DNA of 64,000 nt from an uncultured Chlorobiales bacterium (GCA_903929135.1 CAIYTH010000033.1:1-64000); one strand, 5' to 3'. Shown: positions 21,127 through 31,391, counted from the stretch's first letter. Numbers and translations: made by a program. The notes: a model not told the origin generated them from the sequence alone.

Positions 21127-21158
21127 CTCCGCATTCAACTCCTGCTCCTCGCGAATGC

Positions 21159-21845
21159 TCACAATGAGCGTTCGTCCTCCACCTTGTGCTTGTAGCCGGT
21201 AATGATCGACGAAGTCACGCTGGTGCGATCCACGACGTCGTGGCGAAACACGGCATAGAGGTGCATGATCACGTAAAGCGGAAAGATCCAGGCCATGATG
21301 TGGTGAGCGAAATGCAGGTTGTAGCTGCTCCCGAAAATCGGCAGGACCCAACCGAAAAACCTCTCGATAAAGCCCCCCGGACGGTTTTCACCATACATGG
21401 CAAGGCCGGTGAGGATCATGAACACCGACCCGCAGAAAATGAACACGAAATGGGCAAGCGCGGCGACCGGGTTGTGACCGACGTAGTTGGGCTCATCCTT
21501 TCTCAGGAAGAGGTATGATGCCACCTGCTCCTTGAAAGGTTCGCCCCACCATGCCGGAGACCAGGGCCGGAATCCGCCGAACTTCGCATACACGTCATCG
21601 GTCAGCAACGCATAGTACAGGCGATACAGGAAGTTGCCGATGAAGACGAACGCCACACAGTAGTGCACATAGCGCCACATGACAAAGTTGTGCTGCCAGA
21701 CCGCCTCGCCCAACGGGGGGTTCAGTGCCGGAGAGGCGATGTAGAGGCCGGTCACGGCGAGAGCAACGATGCACAGGGCGTTTATCCAGTGATATACCCT
21801 GACCGGCAGGCGCCAGACATAGATTTCCTCGATTATCCTACCCAT
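21159..21845 (-). CDS. hupC: [NiFe] hydrogenase b-type cytochrome subunit
   Basis: 228-aa membrane cytochrome b passing electrons from HupSL to the quinone pool. It starts with the conserved YVWRLPVRVYHWINALCIVALAVTG, whose His is a haem ligand, and has four predicted membrane spans with further His residues (HYCVAFVFIGNFLYRL; ALAHFVFIFCGSVF; HFAHHIMAWIFPLYVIMHLYAVFRH). It lies 12 nt after hupL. The family is HyaC/HupC/HydC. Confidence 0.95.
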   Translation of the reverse strand: MGRIIEEIYVWRLPVRVYHWINALCIVALAVTGLYIASPALNPPLGEAVWQHNFVMWRYVHYCVAFVFIGNFLYRLYYALLTDDVYAKFGGFRPWSPAWWGEPFKEQVASYLFLRKDEPNYVGHNPVAALAHFVFIFCGSVFMILTGLAMYGENRPGGFIERFFGWVLPIFGSSYNLHFAHHIMAWIFPLYVIMHLYAVFRHDVVDRTSVTSSIITGYKHKVEDERSL

Positions 21846-21857
21846 GGCATTCTCCGT

Positions 21858-23576
21858 TTAAACGATGGTTACCTTGGTGATTTCATTACCGTTCATGTCG
21901 AAGACATGGGATGCGCACGCAAGGCACGGATCGAACGAGTGGATGGTCCTCAGGATCTCGAGCGGTTTTGACGGATCGGCCATCGGGGTTCCCTTCAGGG
22001 CGGCTTCGTAAGCGCCGGAGTTGCCCTTGTTGTCCCTCGGTGAAGCGTTCCAGGTCGATGGCACAACGATCTGGTACTCGTCGATCTTCTTGTCCTTGAT
22101 GCGGATCCAGTGACCGAGCGACCCCCTCGGAGCCTCGGTGTAGCCGAATCCCTTGCACTCCGCCGGCCAGGTCGAAGGATCCCAGCGGTCGCTGTTGAAG
22201 GTCCTGTAGTCCCCCGTCTTGACGTTGGCGATGAGTTCGTCGTAGAACTTGCCCATGAATCCGGCGGTCTGCTTGCATTCGATGCCGCGTGCAGCCGTAC
22301 GGCCGAGCGTCGAGAACAGCGCTTCGGGCCCGACACCGAGCTTGCCGAGCACCATGCCGACCGTGTCCTTGAGCATCGGGTCGCCCTTGGCGTAGCCGAT
22401 CAGTACGCGGGCAAGAGGGCCGACTTCGACGGCATGGTCCTTCCAGCGAGGCGTCTTGAGCCAGCTGTACTGCTTGTCCGTATCCATGTACTCGTAAGGA
22501 GGTTTCGGACCGGTGTAGTGTGGTTTGGTCTCGCCTTCCCAGGGATGGAGTCCCTTGTCGGAACCTTTCGAGTAGGTGTACCAGCTGTGGCCGATCTCCT
22601 CCTTGATCTGGGCGGTATCCCTCGGGTCGACATCGTGGATCGTGGTCAGGTCCTTGTTCAGGATGACGCCGCGCGGCCAGAGCAGCGACTTGACGTCATT
22701 GACGTTCTTCTCCGGGAAGTCTCCGTAGCTCATGAAGTTGCCGAGTCCTCCGCCGTACAGCCACCCCTTGTAATAGCTTGCGATGGCCAGCAGGTCAGGG
22801 ATGTAGACCTGGTCGATGAAGGTCTGCGTGTCGTCGATGATCTTCTTCACCATGGCGAGACGTTCGATATTGATCGCCGTATCGCTGTTGGGGTCGATGG
22901 CGCATGCCATGCCGCCGACAAGGTAGTTCGGGTGCGGGTTCTTGCCACCGAAGATCGTCTGGATCTTGATGATCTCTTTCTGAAAATCGAGCGCTTCGAG
23001 GTAATGCGCCACAGCGATCAGGTTCACCTCGGGGGGCAGCTTGTAGGCCGGATGACCCCAGTAGCCGTTCGAGAAGATGCCGAGCTGGCCGCTCTCCACG
23101 AAGGAGACAAGGCGCTTCTGAAGGTCCTTGAAGTATCCGACGGACGACTTCGGCCAGGGCGAGATGCTCTGCGCGATGTCGGAGGCCTGCTTCGGGTCGG
23201 CTTTCAGTGCGCTGACCACATCGACCCAGTCGAGCGCGTGCAGGTGGTAGAAATGAACCAGGTGGTCCTGGGTATGCTGGGTAGCCTCCATGAGGTTCCT
23301 GATGATCCTCGCATTGGTCGGCACCTCGATGCCCAGGGCGTCCTCGACGCAGCGTACGGAAGCCAGCGCGTGGACCGTGGTGCAGACGCCGCAGATACGT
23401 TCGGCGAAAGCCCAGGCGTCACGAGGGTCGCGGCCCTGGAGGATCACCTCGATGCCGCGCCACATGGTGCCTGTGCTCCAGGCTTCCTCGATGACGTTGG
23501 CGTCGTTCGTTTTCGCCTCTATCCTGAGATGTCCCTCGATACGCGGGATCGGATCGACAACTATTTTTTTGGCCAT
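21858..23576 (-). CDS. hupL: Uptake [NiFe] hydrogenase large subunit
   Basis: 572 aa; holds the Ni-Fe(CN)2CO centre that splits H2. The N-terminal nickel motif RICGVC has C62 and C65, and the C-terminal motif DPCLACASH has C551, C554 and H557. Cleavage after H557 would remove a 15-residue tail (VFDMNGNEITKVTIV), the job of HupD. Length is usual for group 1 membrane-bound hydrogenases. Between hupS (18 nt) and hupC (12 nt) in one operon. No hyp accessory genes lie in the window. Confidence 0.97.
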   Translation of the reverse strand: MAKKIVVDPIPRIEGHLRIEAKTNDANVIEEAWSTGTMWRGIEVILQGRDPRDAWAFAERICGVCTTVHALASVRCVEDALGIEVPTNARIIRNLMEATQHTQDHLVHFYHLHALDWVDVVSALKADPKQASDIAQSISPWPKSSVGYFKDLQKRLVSFVESGQLGIFSNGYWGHPAYKLPPEVNLIAVAHYLEALDFQKEIIKIQTIFGGKNPHPNYLVGGMACAIDPNSDTAINIERLAMVKKIIDDTQTFIDQVYIPDLLAIASYYKGWLYGGGLGNFMSYGDFPEKNVNDVKSLLWPRGVILNKDLTTIHDVDPRDTAQIKEEIGHSWYTYSKGSDKGLHPWEGETKPHYTGPKPPYEYMDTDKQYSWLKTPRWKDHAVEVGPLARVLIGYAKGDPMLKDTVGMVLGKLGVGPEALFSTLGRTAARGIECKQTAGFMGKFYDELIANVKTGDYRTFNSDRWDPSTWPAECKGFGYTEAPRGSLGHWIRIKDKKIDEYQIVVPSTWNASPRDNKGNSGAYEAALKGTPMADPSKPLEILRTIHSFDPCLACASHVFDMNGNEITKVTIV

Positions 23577-23594
23577 GCCTTGAGCTCCCTTGGT

Positions 23595-24674
23595 TTACTT
23601 TTCTGACTCTGAGTCGTGCTGTTTTTTCTTCACGGCGGTTACGGCTGCGTGCGCAGCGGCGCCGGCAGCGGCCGCACCGACCGCGACCACACCGATCTGG
23701 TCGGCTGTCGTGTCGGTACCGAGGAACGAAACCTCGGCAAGCCTCGAATAGAATGGTCCCTTGTCCCAGAAGCCCGGTTCCGAGCAACCGATGCAGGGAT
23801 GGCCGGAGCCGATCGGGAAGCTGGTACCTGCATTCCACTGGATCTTCGAGCAGGAGTTGTAGGTCGTCGGGCCCTTGCATCCCATCTTGTAAAGGCACCA
23901 GCCCTTGCGGGTCGACTCTTCGTCGAAGCCGCGAACGAACATGCCTGCATCATAGAAGGCCCTGCGATAGCATTTGTCGTGGATCCTGGTGGCGTAGAAG
24001 GCTTTGGGGCGGCCGAGCCTGTCGAGCTCGGGAAGGGTACCGAAGGTGTGGACGTGGGTGATCACGCCGGTCATGACCTCGGAGATCGGAGGACAACCAG
24101 GCACCTTGATGATCGGCTTGTCCTTGATGACTTCCGAAACCGGAACAGCTCCGGTCGGGTTCGGATGTGCGTTCTGTACGCATCCGAAGGAGGCACAGGC
24201 ACCCCAGGCGATCACTGCTGCCGCTCCGGCAGCCGTCTCCTTCACCACGTTCAGGAATGAGTTGCCACCGACCGTACAGTACACGCCGTCGTCCTTCATC
24301 GGGATATTTCCCTCGATGGCCAGTATGTACTTGCCGTTATACTCCTTCATGATCTTCCTGCGGACATCCTCGAGCTGCTGTCCGGCAGCGGCACTCAGCG
24401 TCTCGTCATAGTCGAGCGAGATCATGTTGAAAACGATGTCCGCCATAACCGGATGCGATGAACGGATGAAGGACTCCGTGCAGCAGGTGCACTCAAGCCC
24501 GTGCAGCCAGATGACCGGCGTGCGCGGCTTGGTTTCCATTGCATGGATGACGTCTGGAAGAAGAGCTGGAGAAAGGCCGAGGGCGACTGAAGTCAGACTG
24601 CAGAACTTGAGGAAATCCCTTCGGGACACGCCACGGGATTCGAATACTTCTGCGAACGTTTGCTTGGTGGGCAT
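23595..24674 (-). CDS. hupS: Uptake [NiFe] hydrogenase small subunit, Tat-exported
   Basis: 359 aa; carries the iron-sulfur relay from the active site to the cytochrome. The Tat signal [18 protein letters not shown] lies near residue 17, so the mature enzyme faces the periplasm. The first cluster motif [17 protein letters not shown] and further Cys residues ([38 protein letters not shown]) are intact. A C-terminal Ala/Val-rich anchor ends in a charged tail. The ATG at 24674 is chosen over an upstream in-frame ATG (24725) because GGAGG precedes it at proper spacing. Confidence 0.96.
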   Translation of the reverse strand: MPTKQTFAEVFESRGVSRRDFLKFCSLTSVALGLSPALLPDVIHAMETKPRTPVIWLHGLECTCCTESFIRSSHPVMADIVFNMISLDYDETLSAAAGQQLEDVRRKIMKEYNGKYILAIEGNIPMKDDGVYCTVGGNSFLNVVKETAAGAAAVIAWGACASFGCVQNAHPNPTGAVPVSEVIKDKPIIKVPGCPPISEVMTGVITHVHTFGTLPELDRLGRPKAFYATRIHDKCYRRAFYDAGMFVRGFDEESTRKGWCLYKMGCKGPTTYNSCSKIQWNAGTSFPIGSGHPCIGCSEPGFWDKGPFYSRLAEVSFLGTDTTADQIGVVAVGAAAAGAAAHAAVTAVKKKQHDSESEK

Positions 24675-24852
24675 TAACACCTCCGTAGATTTGGATGCAG
24701 TGTCTTGATGGAGCTGGCCTGTCATTCCTGTTCCGCTGTACCGGAATGAATCGGGAAAATCGAAACTTGATTTCCGATAATATACGTAACGATCGTTATT
24801 TACAAAAGCCGGAGTTCAAGATTCAGGTTGATGGCCATGTTTTTGCGCATAA

Positions 24853-24890
24853 AAAAACCCGGCTCACGTCTTTCTTGTGGCCGGGCTTTT
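24853..24890 (-). terminator. Terminator of the nuo operon
   Basis: In the gap after nuoN, A-rich CCCGGC pairs with GCCGGG with flanking A and T tracts; on the minus strand the stem runs into TTTTTTT. One A-C mismatch interrupts the outer stem. It separates the nuo transcript from hupS. Confidence 0.82.
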
Positions 24891-24920
24891 TAGGCTCGGG
24901 AGCTATTTTCCTTTCATTTA

Positions 24921-26456
24921 TCAGTTCAGCACGGCCCCGAACATCGAAGCTGAGTACCTGGCATACTCGGCGACCGGCTGGAAGAAGAGGCCGAAGTAGA
25001 TGGTCAGCACCATCAGCACGACCGTGATGGCATTGGAAAGCATGCCGGTCCTGTAGTCCTTGTCAAGGTTCCTGTCGGAGTCGCGAAGGAACATGTTCAG
25101 CGGAATCAGCATGTAGTAGTAGAGGGAGATGACGCTGGTCAGGATGCCGATGAGTGCCAGCCACATGAAAAGGTCGCCCTTTCCGATCAGCGCGGTGAAG
25201 ATCATCAGCTTGCCGATGAACCCGAAGGTCGGAGGAAGGCCGACGAGCGAAATCAGGAATACGGTCAATGCGGCTCCTGCAAGCGGCATCTTCCTGCCGA
25301 GTCCCCTGTAGTCCTCGAGGTTCTCGCTGCCGGTCTTGTTGGCGATGACCACGACCACGTAGAACGCGCCTATGTTCATCAGCAGATAACTTGCAAGGTA
25401 GAGCAGCACGGCCTGGGTACCCACCTTGTCCATGGTGATGATGCCAAGCAGCAGGTAACCCGCATGGGCGATCGAAGAGTAGGCAAGGAGTCGCTTGACG
25501 TTCTTCTGCCAGATGGCCACAACGTTGCCATAGATCATCGAGGCTGCCGAAATGATCATGAGGATCGTGAGCCAGTCGATGCTGAGCATGTCCTCGATTC
25601 CATCGGCGGCATGAGGCACGGCCACGAAGAAGAAGCGCATGAGCAGGGCGAAACCGGCGGCCTTCGATCCGACCGAAAGATACGCGGTGATCGGGGTCGG
25701 TGCGCCCTCGTACACGTCAGGGCTCCAGAAGTGGAACGGGACTGCGCCGATCTTGTACCCGAGACCCGCCATGACAAGAAGGGTTGCAAGGATCATCACC
25801 AGCGGATCGTAACCGTGCTGTGACAGCTCCATGCTGATCTTCGAGATGTTCGTCTGTGCCGTGAGGCCGTAGATAAGGGAAAAGCCGTAAAGCAGCATAC
25901 CCGAAGAGACCGCTCCGTACACCAGGTACTTCAACGCGGCTTCGGAGGAGCGTGGCTCACGCTTCAGGTAGCCGGTCAGGACATAGGCGGAGAGAGCGAC
26001 CAGTTCCATGGAGAGGAACATCATCAGGAGGTCGGTGGAAGAGGCCATCATCATCATACCGACGACCATGGCGACGATCAGGGCGTAGTACTCGCCCATC
26101 CCGGCTTCCTGGCTGTTCAGGTGCTCGTCCTCCGCCGAAATGACGACAGCGAGGACGCCCGTCAGCACGAAGAAGTATTTGAAGAAAATGCCGAACCGGT
26201 CAAGCGCATACATGCCGAAGAAGAGCTCCGCATCGGGCATCGCATGCTGCTTGAAGATGAAAAACAGGGTACCAAGGAGACCGATGATCGTCGCCGAGGC
26301 GAGTATCCTGTTTTTCCTGCCTCCGAGCACAAGGTCCAGGATGATCAGCACCATGAACAGGGCTGAAAGGTAGAGTTCAGGGATAAAATAATCGGCACCA
26401 GCCCTGAGGGTCGAAATGATGCTCTGTATTTCAGCGCCTGATGGCATTTCGAACAT
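24921..26456 (-). CDS. nuoN: NADH-quinone oxidoreductase subunit N
   Basis: 511-aa antiporter-like membrane subunit of complex I. Many membrane spans; the characteristic stretch SMELVALSAYVLTGYLKREPRSSEAALKY is broken here as SMELVALSAY and EAALKYLVYGAVSSGMLLYG, with the proton-path Lys. GYKIGAVPFHFWSPDVYEGAPTPITAY is the family signature in the centre (FHFWSPDVYEGAP). Last gene of the nuo operon, 39 nt after nuoM, followed by a terminator. Confidence 0.96.
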   Translation of the reverse strand: MFEMPSGAEIQSIISTLRAGADYFIPELYLSALFMVLIILDLVLGGRKNRILASATIIGLLGTLFFIFKQHAMPDAELFFGMYALDRFGIFFKYFFVLTGVLAVVISAEDEHLNSQEAGMGEYYALIVAMVVGMMMMASSTDLLMMFLSMELVALSAYVLTGYLKREPRSSEAALKYLVYGAVSSGMLLYGFSLIYGLTAQTNISKISMELSQHGYDPLVMILATLLVMAGLGYKIGAVPFHFWSPDVYEGAPTPITAYLSVGSKAAGFALLMRFFFVAVPHAADGIEDMLSIDWLTILMIISAASMIYGNVVAIWQKNVKRLLAYSSIAHAGYLLLGIITMDKVGTQAVLLYLASYLLMNIGAFYVVVVIANKTGSENLEDYRGLGRKMPLAGAALTVFLISLVGLPPTFGFIGKLMIFTALIGKGDLFMWLALIGILTSVISLYYYMLIPLNMFLRDSDRNLDKDYRTGMLSNAITVVLMVLTIYFGLFFQPVAEYARYSASMFGAVLN

Positions 26457-26495
26457 ATTGCTCCAACGTTTATTCTTTTACACGGAAATACAGAA

Positions 26496-28133
26496 TCAGT
26501 TCACGGCCGAAATCGCAACAGGTGCGAGAACGGTGACCAGCTTGTTGATGCTGGCAGTCAGCATGCCCATGATCGGCATCGGGTAGATTCCGAGCGCGAT
26601 GACGATGACGGCGAGCGGCACAAGCATGGTGAGCTCCCTTGCATCAAGGTCGAGCTTGCCGTTCCAGTCGTGGAAGTGGATATGCTCGTGGCCTTCGGCA
26701 TCTTTCTCGAGGTCATATGCGGCATCCGGCCTGCGCTTGCCGAGGAACATCCTCTGCAGCGACCACAGCAGGTATGCAGCGCCGAACACGATGCCGAGTA
26801 CGGAAACCATGGCGATAGGCCTGGTGGTCGTCGAGGTGAAGGCTCCGACGAAAACGAAAGCCTCCGATATGAAGCCGCTCAGGCCGGGCAGACCGAGGGA
26901 GGCGAACCAGGCGACGGTGACGAGGCCAGCGTAAACCGGCATGTAGGAGGCGAGGCCGCCGAACTTGTCGATTGCGCGGGTGTGTGCACGGTCATAGATG
27001 ACACCGACCAGAAGGAAGAGCATGGCGGTAATGGTGCCGTGGTTGAACATCTGGTAGAGTGCGCCGAGCATGCCTTCGCTGTTTGCGGCGGCAAGGCCGA
27101 GAAGGACATAGCCCATGTGGCTGATCGACGAATAGGCGACCATCTTCTTCAGATCCTGCTGTGCGAGTGCGCAGAAGGCGCCGTAGATGATGTTGATCGC
27201 GCCGAACACGCCGATGACATAGAGCCCGGCATGGTAGACCTCGGGGAAAAGCGGGAAGTTGATCCTCATCATGCCGTAGGTGCCGAGCTTAAGGAGCACG
27301 CCGGCAAGGATGACCGAAATCGGGGTCGGGGCCTCGACGTGTGCGTCAGGAAGCCAGGTGTGGAACGGGAACATCGGGACCTTGATGGCGAAGCCGATGA
27401 AGAGCACGATGAAGGCGATGGTGCGCCACATGGTGCTGTCAGGGCCGAGGATGGCGCCCTTGAGGTAGTTTTCCTGGCTGGCCATGGCGACAAGGCTGAA
27501 GGTGTGGTGACCGGTGACAGGGTCAACGACACTGAAGTAGAGGCCGATCATCACGAGAAGCATGAACACGGAACCGAAAAGCGTATAAAGGAAGAACTTG
27601 ATGGCGGCGTATTCCCTGTTCGGTCCGCCCCAGATGCCGATGAGGAAGTACATCGGAAGCAGCATGATTTCCCAGAACACATAGAAGAGGAAGAAGTCGA
27701 GCGCAACGAAGCAGCCCATCATGGCGGTACTGAGCAGGTTGAACAGGATGAAGTAGCCTTTGACCTGCTTCTGGATGGTCCAGCTCGACAACACGCCGAT
27801 GATCGAGATCAGGGCGGTCAGGAGGACCATCGTGATCGAAATGCCGTCGACGCCGATGAAGTACTCGATGGTCATCGGGCCGAACGAGCCGAGGTTCAGC
27901 GATATCCACGGAATGCGTTCGATCAGCTGGAACGAGCCGACCGGCGAACCGCCCGGTGAGGCTATGATACCGGCCATGGTCGGATCATAGTGGCGCCAGA
28001 TAAGCACGGCGATCACCCCCTGCGCAATTGCGGCGAGCAGCGAGACAATCCTGATGATCTGCTTCTGCGACGCAGGCACAGCCAAAATAATGAGTCCGGC
28101 AATGATCGGCAGAAATACAATTAAGCTCAGCAT
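26496..28133 (-). CDS. nuoM: NADH-quinone oxidoreductase subunit M
   Basis: 545-aa antiporter-like membrane subunit. The conserved Glu segment FYVFWEIMLLPMYFLIGIWGG and the central signature FPFHTWLPDAHVEAPTPISV identify NuoM. GTITAMLFLLVGVIYDR is the conserved region near residue 370. It resembles the cyanobacterial NdhD as well as NuoM. 43 nt separate it from nuoL upstream. Confidence 0.96.
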   Translation of the reverse strand: MLSLIVFLPIIAGLIILAVPASQKQIIRIVSLLAAIAQGVIAVLIWRHYDPTMAGIIASPGGSPVGSFQLIERIPWISLNLGSFGPMTIEYFIGVDGISITMVLLTALISIIGVLSSWTIQKQVKGYFILFNLLSTAMMGCFVALDFFLFYVFWEIMLLPMYFLIGIWGGPNREYAAIKFFLYTLFGSVFMLLVMIGLYFSVVDPVTGHHTFSLVAMASQENYLKGAILGPDSTMWRTIAFIVLFIGFAIKVPMFPFHTWLPDAHVEAPTPISVILAGVLLKLGTYGMMRINFPLFPEVYHAGLYVIGVFGAINIIYGAFCALAQQDLKKMVAYSSISHMGYVLLGLAAANSEGMLGALYQMFNHGTITAMLFLLVGVIYDRAHTRAIDKFGGLASYMPVYAGLVTVAWFASLGLPGLSGFISEAFVFVGAFTSTTTRPIAMVSVLGIVFGAAYLLWSLQRMFLGKRRPDAAYDLEKDAEGHEHIHFHDWNGKLDLDARELTMLVPLAVIVIALGIYPMPIMGMLTASINKLVTVLAPVAISAVN

Positions 28134-28176
28134 GTTCAGTACCTGTTATGTTCGGAGATTAAAAATAAACCGTTCG

Positions 28177-30459
28177 TTATTTCATGAGCTGGACAAGATA
28201 TACGGCGAAATAGCCGAGTACCGCCACCATCACCATGACCAGGTAGGTCTGCACCTTGCCGGTCTGGATCTTCCTCATGACTGCGCCAGATGTCTGGACG
28301 AAAAATGCCGTGAAGTTCACCGCTCCGTCGACCACGTATTTGTCGAAACCGGCGTTGAGGAATGCGAACTTCCTGAATGTGGTCGCCACCCCGTTGACGA
28401 TGCCGTCGACGATGTTCGTGTCGAACCAGGCAAGCGCCCTTGCGATCAGCATTGAACCCCTGATCACGGTCGCATCGTAGATTTCGTCCCAGTACCACTT
28501 GTTGAACGAATAGAGATACAGGGGGCGGATCGCCTGCGCGGTCTTTTCCGGGTCGATCGCACCGAAAGCGTAGACCACCAGGGCCAGGCCGATGCCGAAG
28601 GCAACCATGCCGGACGACAGGTAGATCGCCGTGAAGTGGTTCGCGTGGGCCGCATGAGCGAGTTCGGCCTGGCGGGGATCGGAGAAGACGGGGCCGTGGG
28701 CTTCTGCTGCCGCTCCATGCTCAGGTGCAGCAGCCGGAGTGGCGGAGACAGTCGCATGCTCGGCATCGTTGGACGCCTCGGCGAGCAGTATGCCGCCGGT
28801 AGCCGCCAGTGCTGCCGTTTTCGGAGCCTCGGCTGACTTGACCACCGTCGACGGGGTCGGCACGAGATGCATGAACCATCCCTTCGCGCCATCGAGCGGG
28901 TCCGGAGAGAAGACGATGAAGACCGAAAGCGTGGCGAGAACAACCAGCGGAGCCCTCATGATCCAGCCGACCTCGTGCACGCCGTGGTGTGCGCCGTGAT
29001 CGTCATGGCCATGGTCATCATGACCGTGGGCATCATCGTGGCCATGTTCGTCATGATGCGCTTCTGCCGGCTTGAGGTGCGTGCGGCTTTCGCCGAAGAA
29101 CACCAGCCAGACCTGGCGGCCCATATAGAATGCGGTCATCAGGGCCGAAGCGAAACCGAGTACGGGAATCAGATAGAAGACACCGCCGCCTTCGACGTTC
29201 GCGAAACCGAGCGCAGCAGCAAGGATGGCGTCCTTGCTCATGAAGCCGCTGGTCAGCGGAAGACCGGCCAGGGCGAGGGTGGCGATACTGAAGGTCGCGA
29301 AGGTCCAGGGCATGTTCTTGCGGAGTCCACCCATCCAGCGCATGTCCTGTTCGTGGTGCATTGCGTGGATGATTGCACCCGAGCCGAGGAAGAGGCAGGC
29401 CTTGAAGAAAGCGTGCGTGAGCAGGTGGAACAGCGCGGCGGAATAGGCGCCGACGCCGAGGCCCATGACCATGTAGCCGAGCTGCGAAACGGTAGAATAG
29501 GCCAGCACCCTCTTGATGTCGTGCTGGGTAATGGCGATGGTTGCCGACATGAAGGCTGTGGCAGCTCCGATGAAGGCGATATAGTGCAGCGCATCGGGGG
29601 TCAGGATCACGAAGATGCGGCCGACGAAGTAGACACCGGCGGCGACCATCGTGGCCGCGTGGATGAGGGCCGACACCGGGGTCGGGCCTTCCATGGCGTC
29701 AGGCAGCCAGATGTGCAGCGGGAACTGTGCCGATTTGCCGACGCAACCGAAGAAGAGCAGGATGCCGGCGGCAGTCAGCCAGCCGTTCGAAAGGTTGAAC
29801 TTGCCTGCGGCGATATTCTGGAAGATCTCCTGGTAGCCGAAGGTGTGGAACTGAGAATAGAGGATAAGGATGCCGAGCCACATGCCGATATCGCCGACCC
29901 TGTTGGTCAGGAAGGCCTTCTTCTGAGCATCTGCGGCGCTGTCCTTCTCGAAGTAGAACCCGATGAGCAGGTACGAGGAGAGGCCGACCAGCTCCCAGAA
30001 GATATAGATGGACAAGAGGGTGTCCGAAAGGACGATGCCGAGCATCGAAAAGGTGAAGATGCCGAGGTAGGCGAAGAAACGGCCATAGTTCTTGTCGCCT
30101 GCCATGTAACCGGTCGAATAGAGATGGACCAGAAGGCTGATCAGGGTCACCATGGCCAGCATGATGGCGGTCAGGTTGTCGATCACGATGCCCATCTTGA
30201 CCTGCAGCGGGCCGACGCCGGGCACGTTGCCCAAATCGAGCCAGGTGAAGTTCCAGGCGATCCTGTATGCCGGATCGTAGTGCTGAACGATCACGGTCCA
30301 GAAGATATATGCCGAGATGGCGAACGCCGTGCCGAGCATGCCGACGCCGACGAAATCGCCCATGCGGGGAAGCCTGCGGTTAAAGAAAATCAGTACCACA
30401 AACGACAGCAGCGGCAAGAGCAGGACTACGATCGATAACTGGATTAAACTGTGCATCAT
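28177..30459 (-). CDS. nuoL: NADH-quinone oxidoreductase subunit L with His/Asp-rich insertion
   Basis: 760 aa, longer than E. coli NuoL (613 aa). The antiporter-like core is normal: FWELVGLSSYLLIGFY, FPLHIWLPDAMEGPTPVSALIHAAT and the C-terminal lateral helix region. The extra length sits after the core. A stretch of roughly 30 residues (about 466-495) is almost all His, Asp and Gly (DEHGHDDAHGHDDHGHDDHG and more). An Ala-rich linker (about residues 555-600) follows before the last membrane spans. The His-rich loop could bind metal ions; nothing in the core is missing. Confidence 0.95.
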   Translation of the reverse strand: MMHSLIQLSIVVLLLPLLSFVVLIFFNRRLPRMGDFVGVGMLGTAFAISAYIFWTVIVQHYDPAYRIAWNFTWLDLGNVPGVGPLQVKMGIVIDNLTAIMLAMVTLISLLVHLYSTGYMAGDKNYGRFFAYLGIFTFSMLGIVLSDTLLSIYIFWELVGLSSYLLIGFYFEKDSAADAQKKAFLTNRVGDIGMWLGILILYSQFHTFGYQEIFQNIAAGKFNLSNGWLTAAGILLFFGCVGKSAQFPLHIWLPDAMEGPTPVSALIHAATMVAAGVYFVGRIFVILTPDALHYIAFIGAATAFMSATIAITQHDIKRVLAYSTVSQLGYMVMGLGVGAYSAALFHLLTHAFFKACLFLGSGAIIHAMHHEQDMRWMGGLRKNMPWTFATFSIATLALAGLPLTSGFMSKDAILAAALGFANVEGGGVFYLIPVLGFASALMTAFYMGRQVWLVFFGESRTHLKPAEAHHDEHGHDDAHGHDDHGHDDHGAHHGVHEVGWIMRAPLVVLATLSVFIVFSPDPLDGAKGWFMHLVPTPSTVVKSAEAPKTAALAATGGILLAEASNDAEHATVSATPAAAPEHGAAAEAHGPVFSDPRQAELAHAAHANHFTAIYLSSGMVAFGIGLALVVYAFGAIDPEKTAQAIRPLYLYSFNKWYWDEIYDATVIRGSMLIARALAWFDTNIVDGIVNGVATTFRKFAFLNAGFDKYVVDGAVNFTAFFVQTSGAVMRKIQTGKVQTYLVMVMVAVLGYFAVYLVQLMK

Positions 30460-30505
30460 GTTTCGTTTTACAGAGTATTTGCAGCTGAATTGTTTTCGGT
30501 TCGGG

Positions 30506-30832
30506 TCACTCCTTCATCGTATCGACGCGGGAGACGTCGACCGTCTTGAAGGTCTTGAATATGTTGATGACGATCGCCAGCGCCACTGCGGCTTCGGCGG
30601 CAGCAAGCACGATCACGAACATGCTGAACATCACACCTGCCATCCCGCCGTTGTACTTGGAGAAGGTGAGGAAGTTGATGTTGGCTGCGTTCAGGATCAG
30701 TTCGACGCCCATCAGGATCACGATGGCGTTCTTCCTGGTCATCACGGCGAACATGCCGAGCGAGAAAAGTATGGCTGATATGGTCAGAAAGTGGTTCAGC
30801 CCTATCGTTGTGAACATTTCCATGTACGTCAC
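30506..30832 (-). CDS. nuoK: NADH-quinone oxidoreductase subunit K
   Basis: 108-aa, three-span membrane subunit. The buried Glu residues of the proton path are visible in MGVELILNAANINFL and VIVLAAAEAAVALAIVI. Length and motifs are standard. It ends 46 nt before nuoL and starts 3 nt after the nuoJ stop. Confidence 0.96.
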   Translation of the reverse strand: MTYMEMFTTIGLNHFLTISAILFSLGMFAVMTRKNAIVILMGVELILNAANINFLTFSKYNGGMAGVMFSMFVIVLAAAEAAVALAIVINIFKTFKTVDVSRVDTMKE

Positions 30833-30835
30833 TCC

Positions 30836-31369
30836 TTAGTGTTCATTTTTGTGAGCCTTGTCGAAGCGCGCCAGGAAAGCCGCGCCGAGCAGGGCGACCA
30901 GCAGGACGATCGACGCCATTTCAAACGGAAGCATGAAGTGCGACATGGTCTCGAAGCCGATCCGCTGCACGACGCTTCCCTGCAGCTGCGCTTCGCCCGG
31001 CATCCAGTCGCCGGTGGTGTAGAAGGTGTAAAGCATGCCTGCGATCATCAGGATGAGCAGCAGCGTGCCGGGCACCACATGGAGCACATCCGTCTTCAGT
31101 TCGGCCTGCATGATCGTATTGGTGAACATCACGCCGAAGAGCAGCAGCACGAGGATGCCGCCGACGTAGACGACCACCTGGGTGACGGCGATGAAATCTG
31201 CGCTCAGGAACACATACAGGGCAGCCACTCCGAAAAAGGTGAACAGCAGCGAAAAGGCCGAGTAGATGATGTTTTTCGAAAACACGACAAACGCCGCCGA
31301 CAGGACCGTCAAGGCCGCGAATACGTAAAAGATGATAGCTAAGGTCAGTTGATTCATGTTTGTCTGCAC
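30836..31369 (-). CDS. nuoJ: NADH-quinone oxidoreductase subunit J
   Basis: 177-aa membrane subunit. The third span with the pi-bulge region is recognisable: ADFIAVTQVVVYVGGILVLLLFGVM. The C-terminal FEMASIVLLVALLGAAFLAR is also typical. Located between nuoI and nuoK, with a 3-nt gap to nuoK. Confidence 0.95.
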   Translation of the reverse strand: MQTNMNQLTLAIIFYVFAALTVLSAAFVVFSKNIIYSAFSLLFTFFGVAALYVFLSADFIAVTQVVVYVGGILVLLLFGVMFTNTIMQAELKTDVLHVVPGTLLLILMIAGMLYTFYTTGDWMPGEAQLQGSVVQRIGFETMSHFMLPFEMASIVLLVALLGAAFLARFDKAHKNEH

Positions 31370-31391
31370 TTGTTAGGTATTCGGTACCCTG

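Noticed and set aside
22110-23606. 498-codon open frame on the plus strand opposite hupL
   Set aside because: It is antisense to a fully conserved hydrogenase gene and its translation has no protein family character. High GC leaves such frames open by chance.
28867-30438. 523-codon plus-strand open frame opposite nuoL
   Set aside because: Its translation is a charged Asp/Glu/Arg/His-rich mirror of membrane-protein codons; nuoL is certain.
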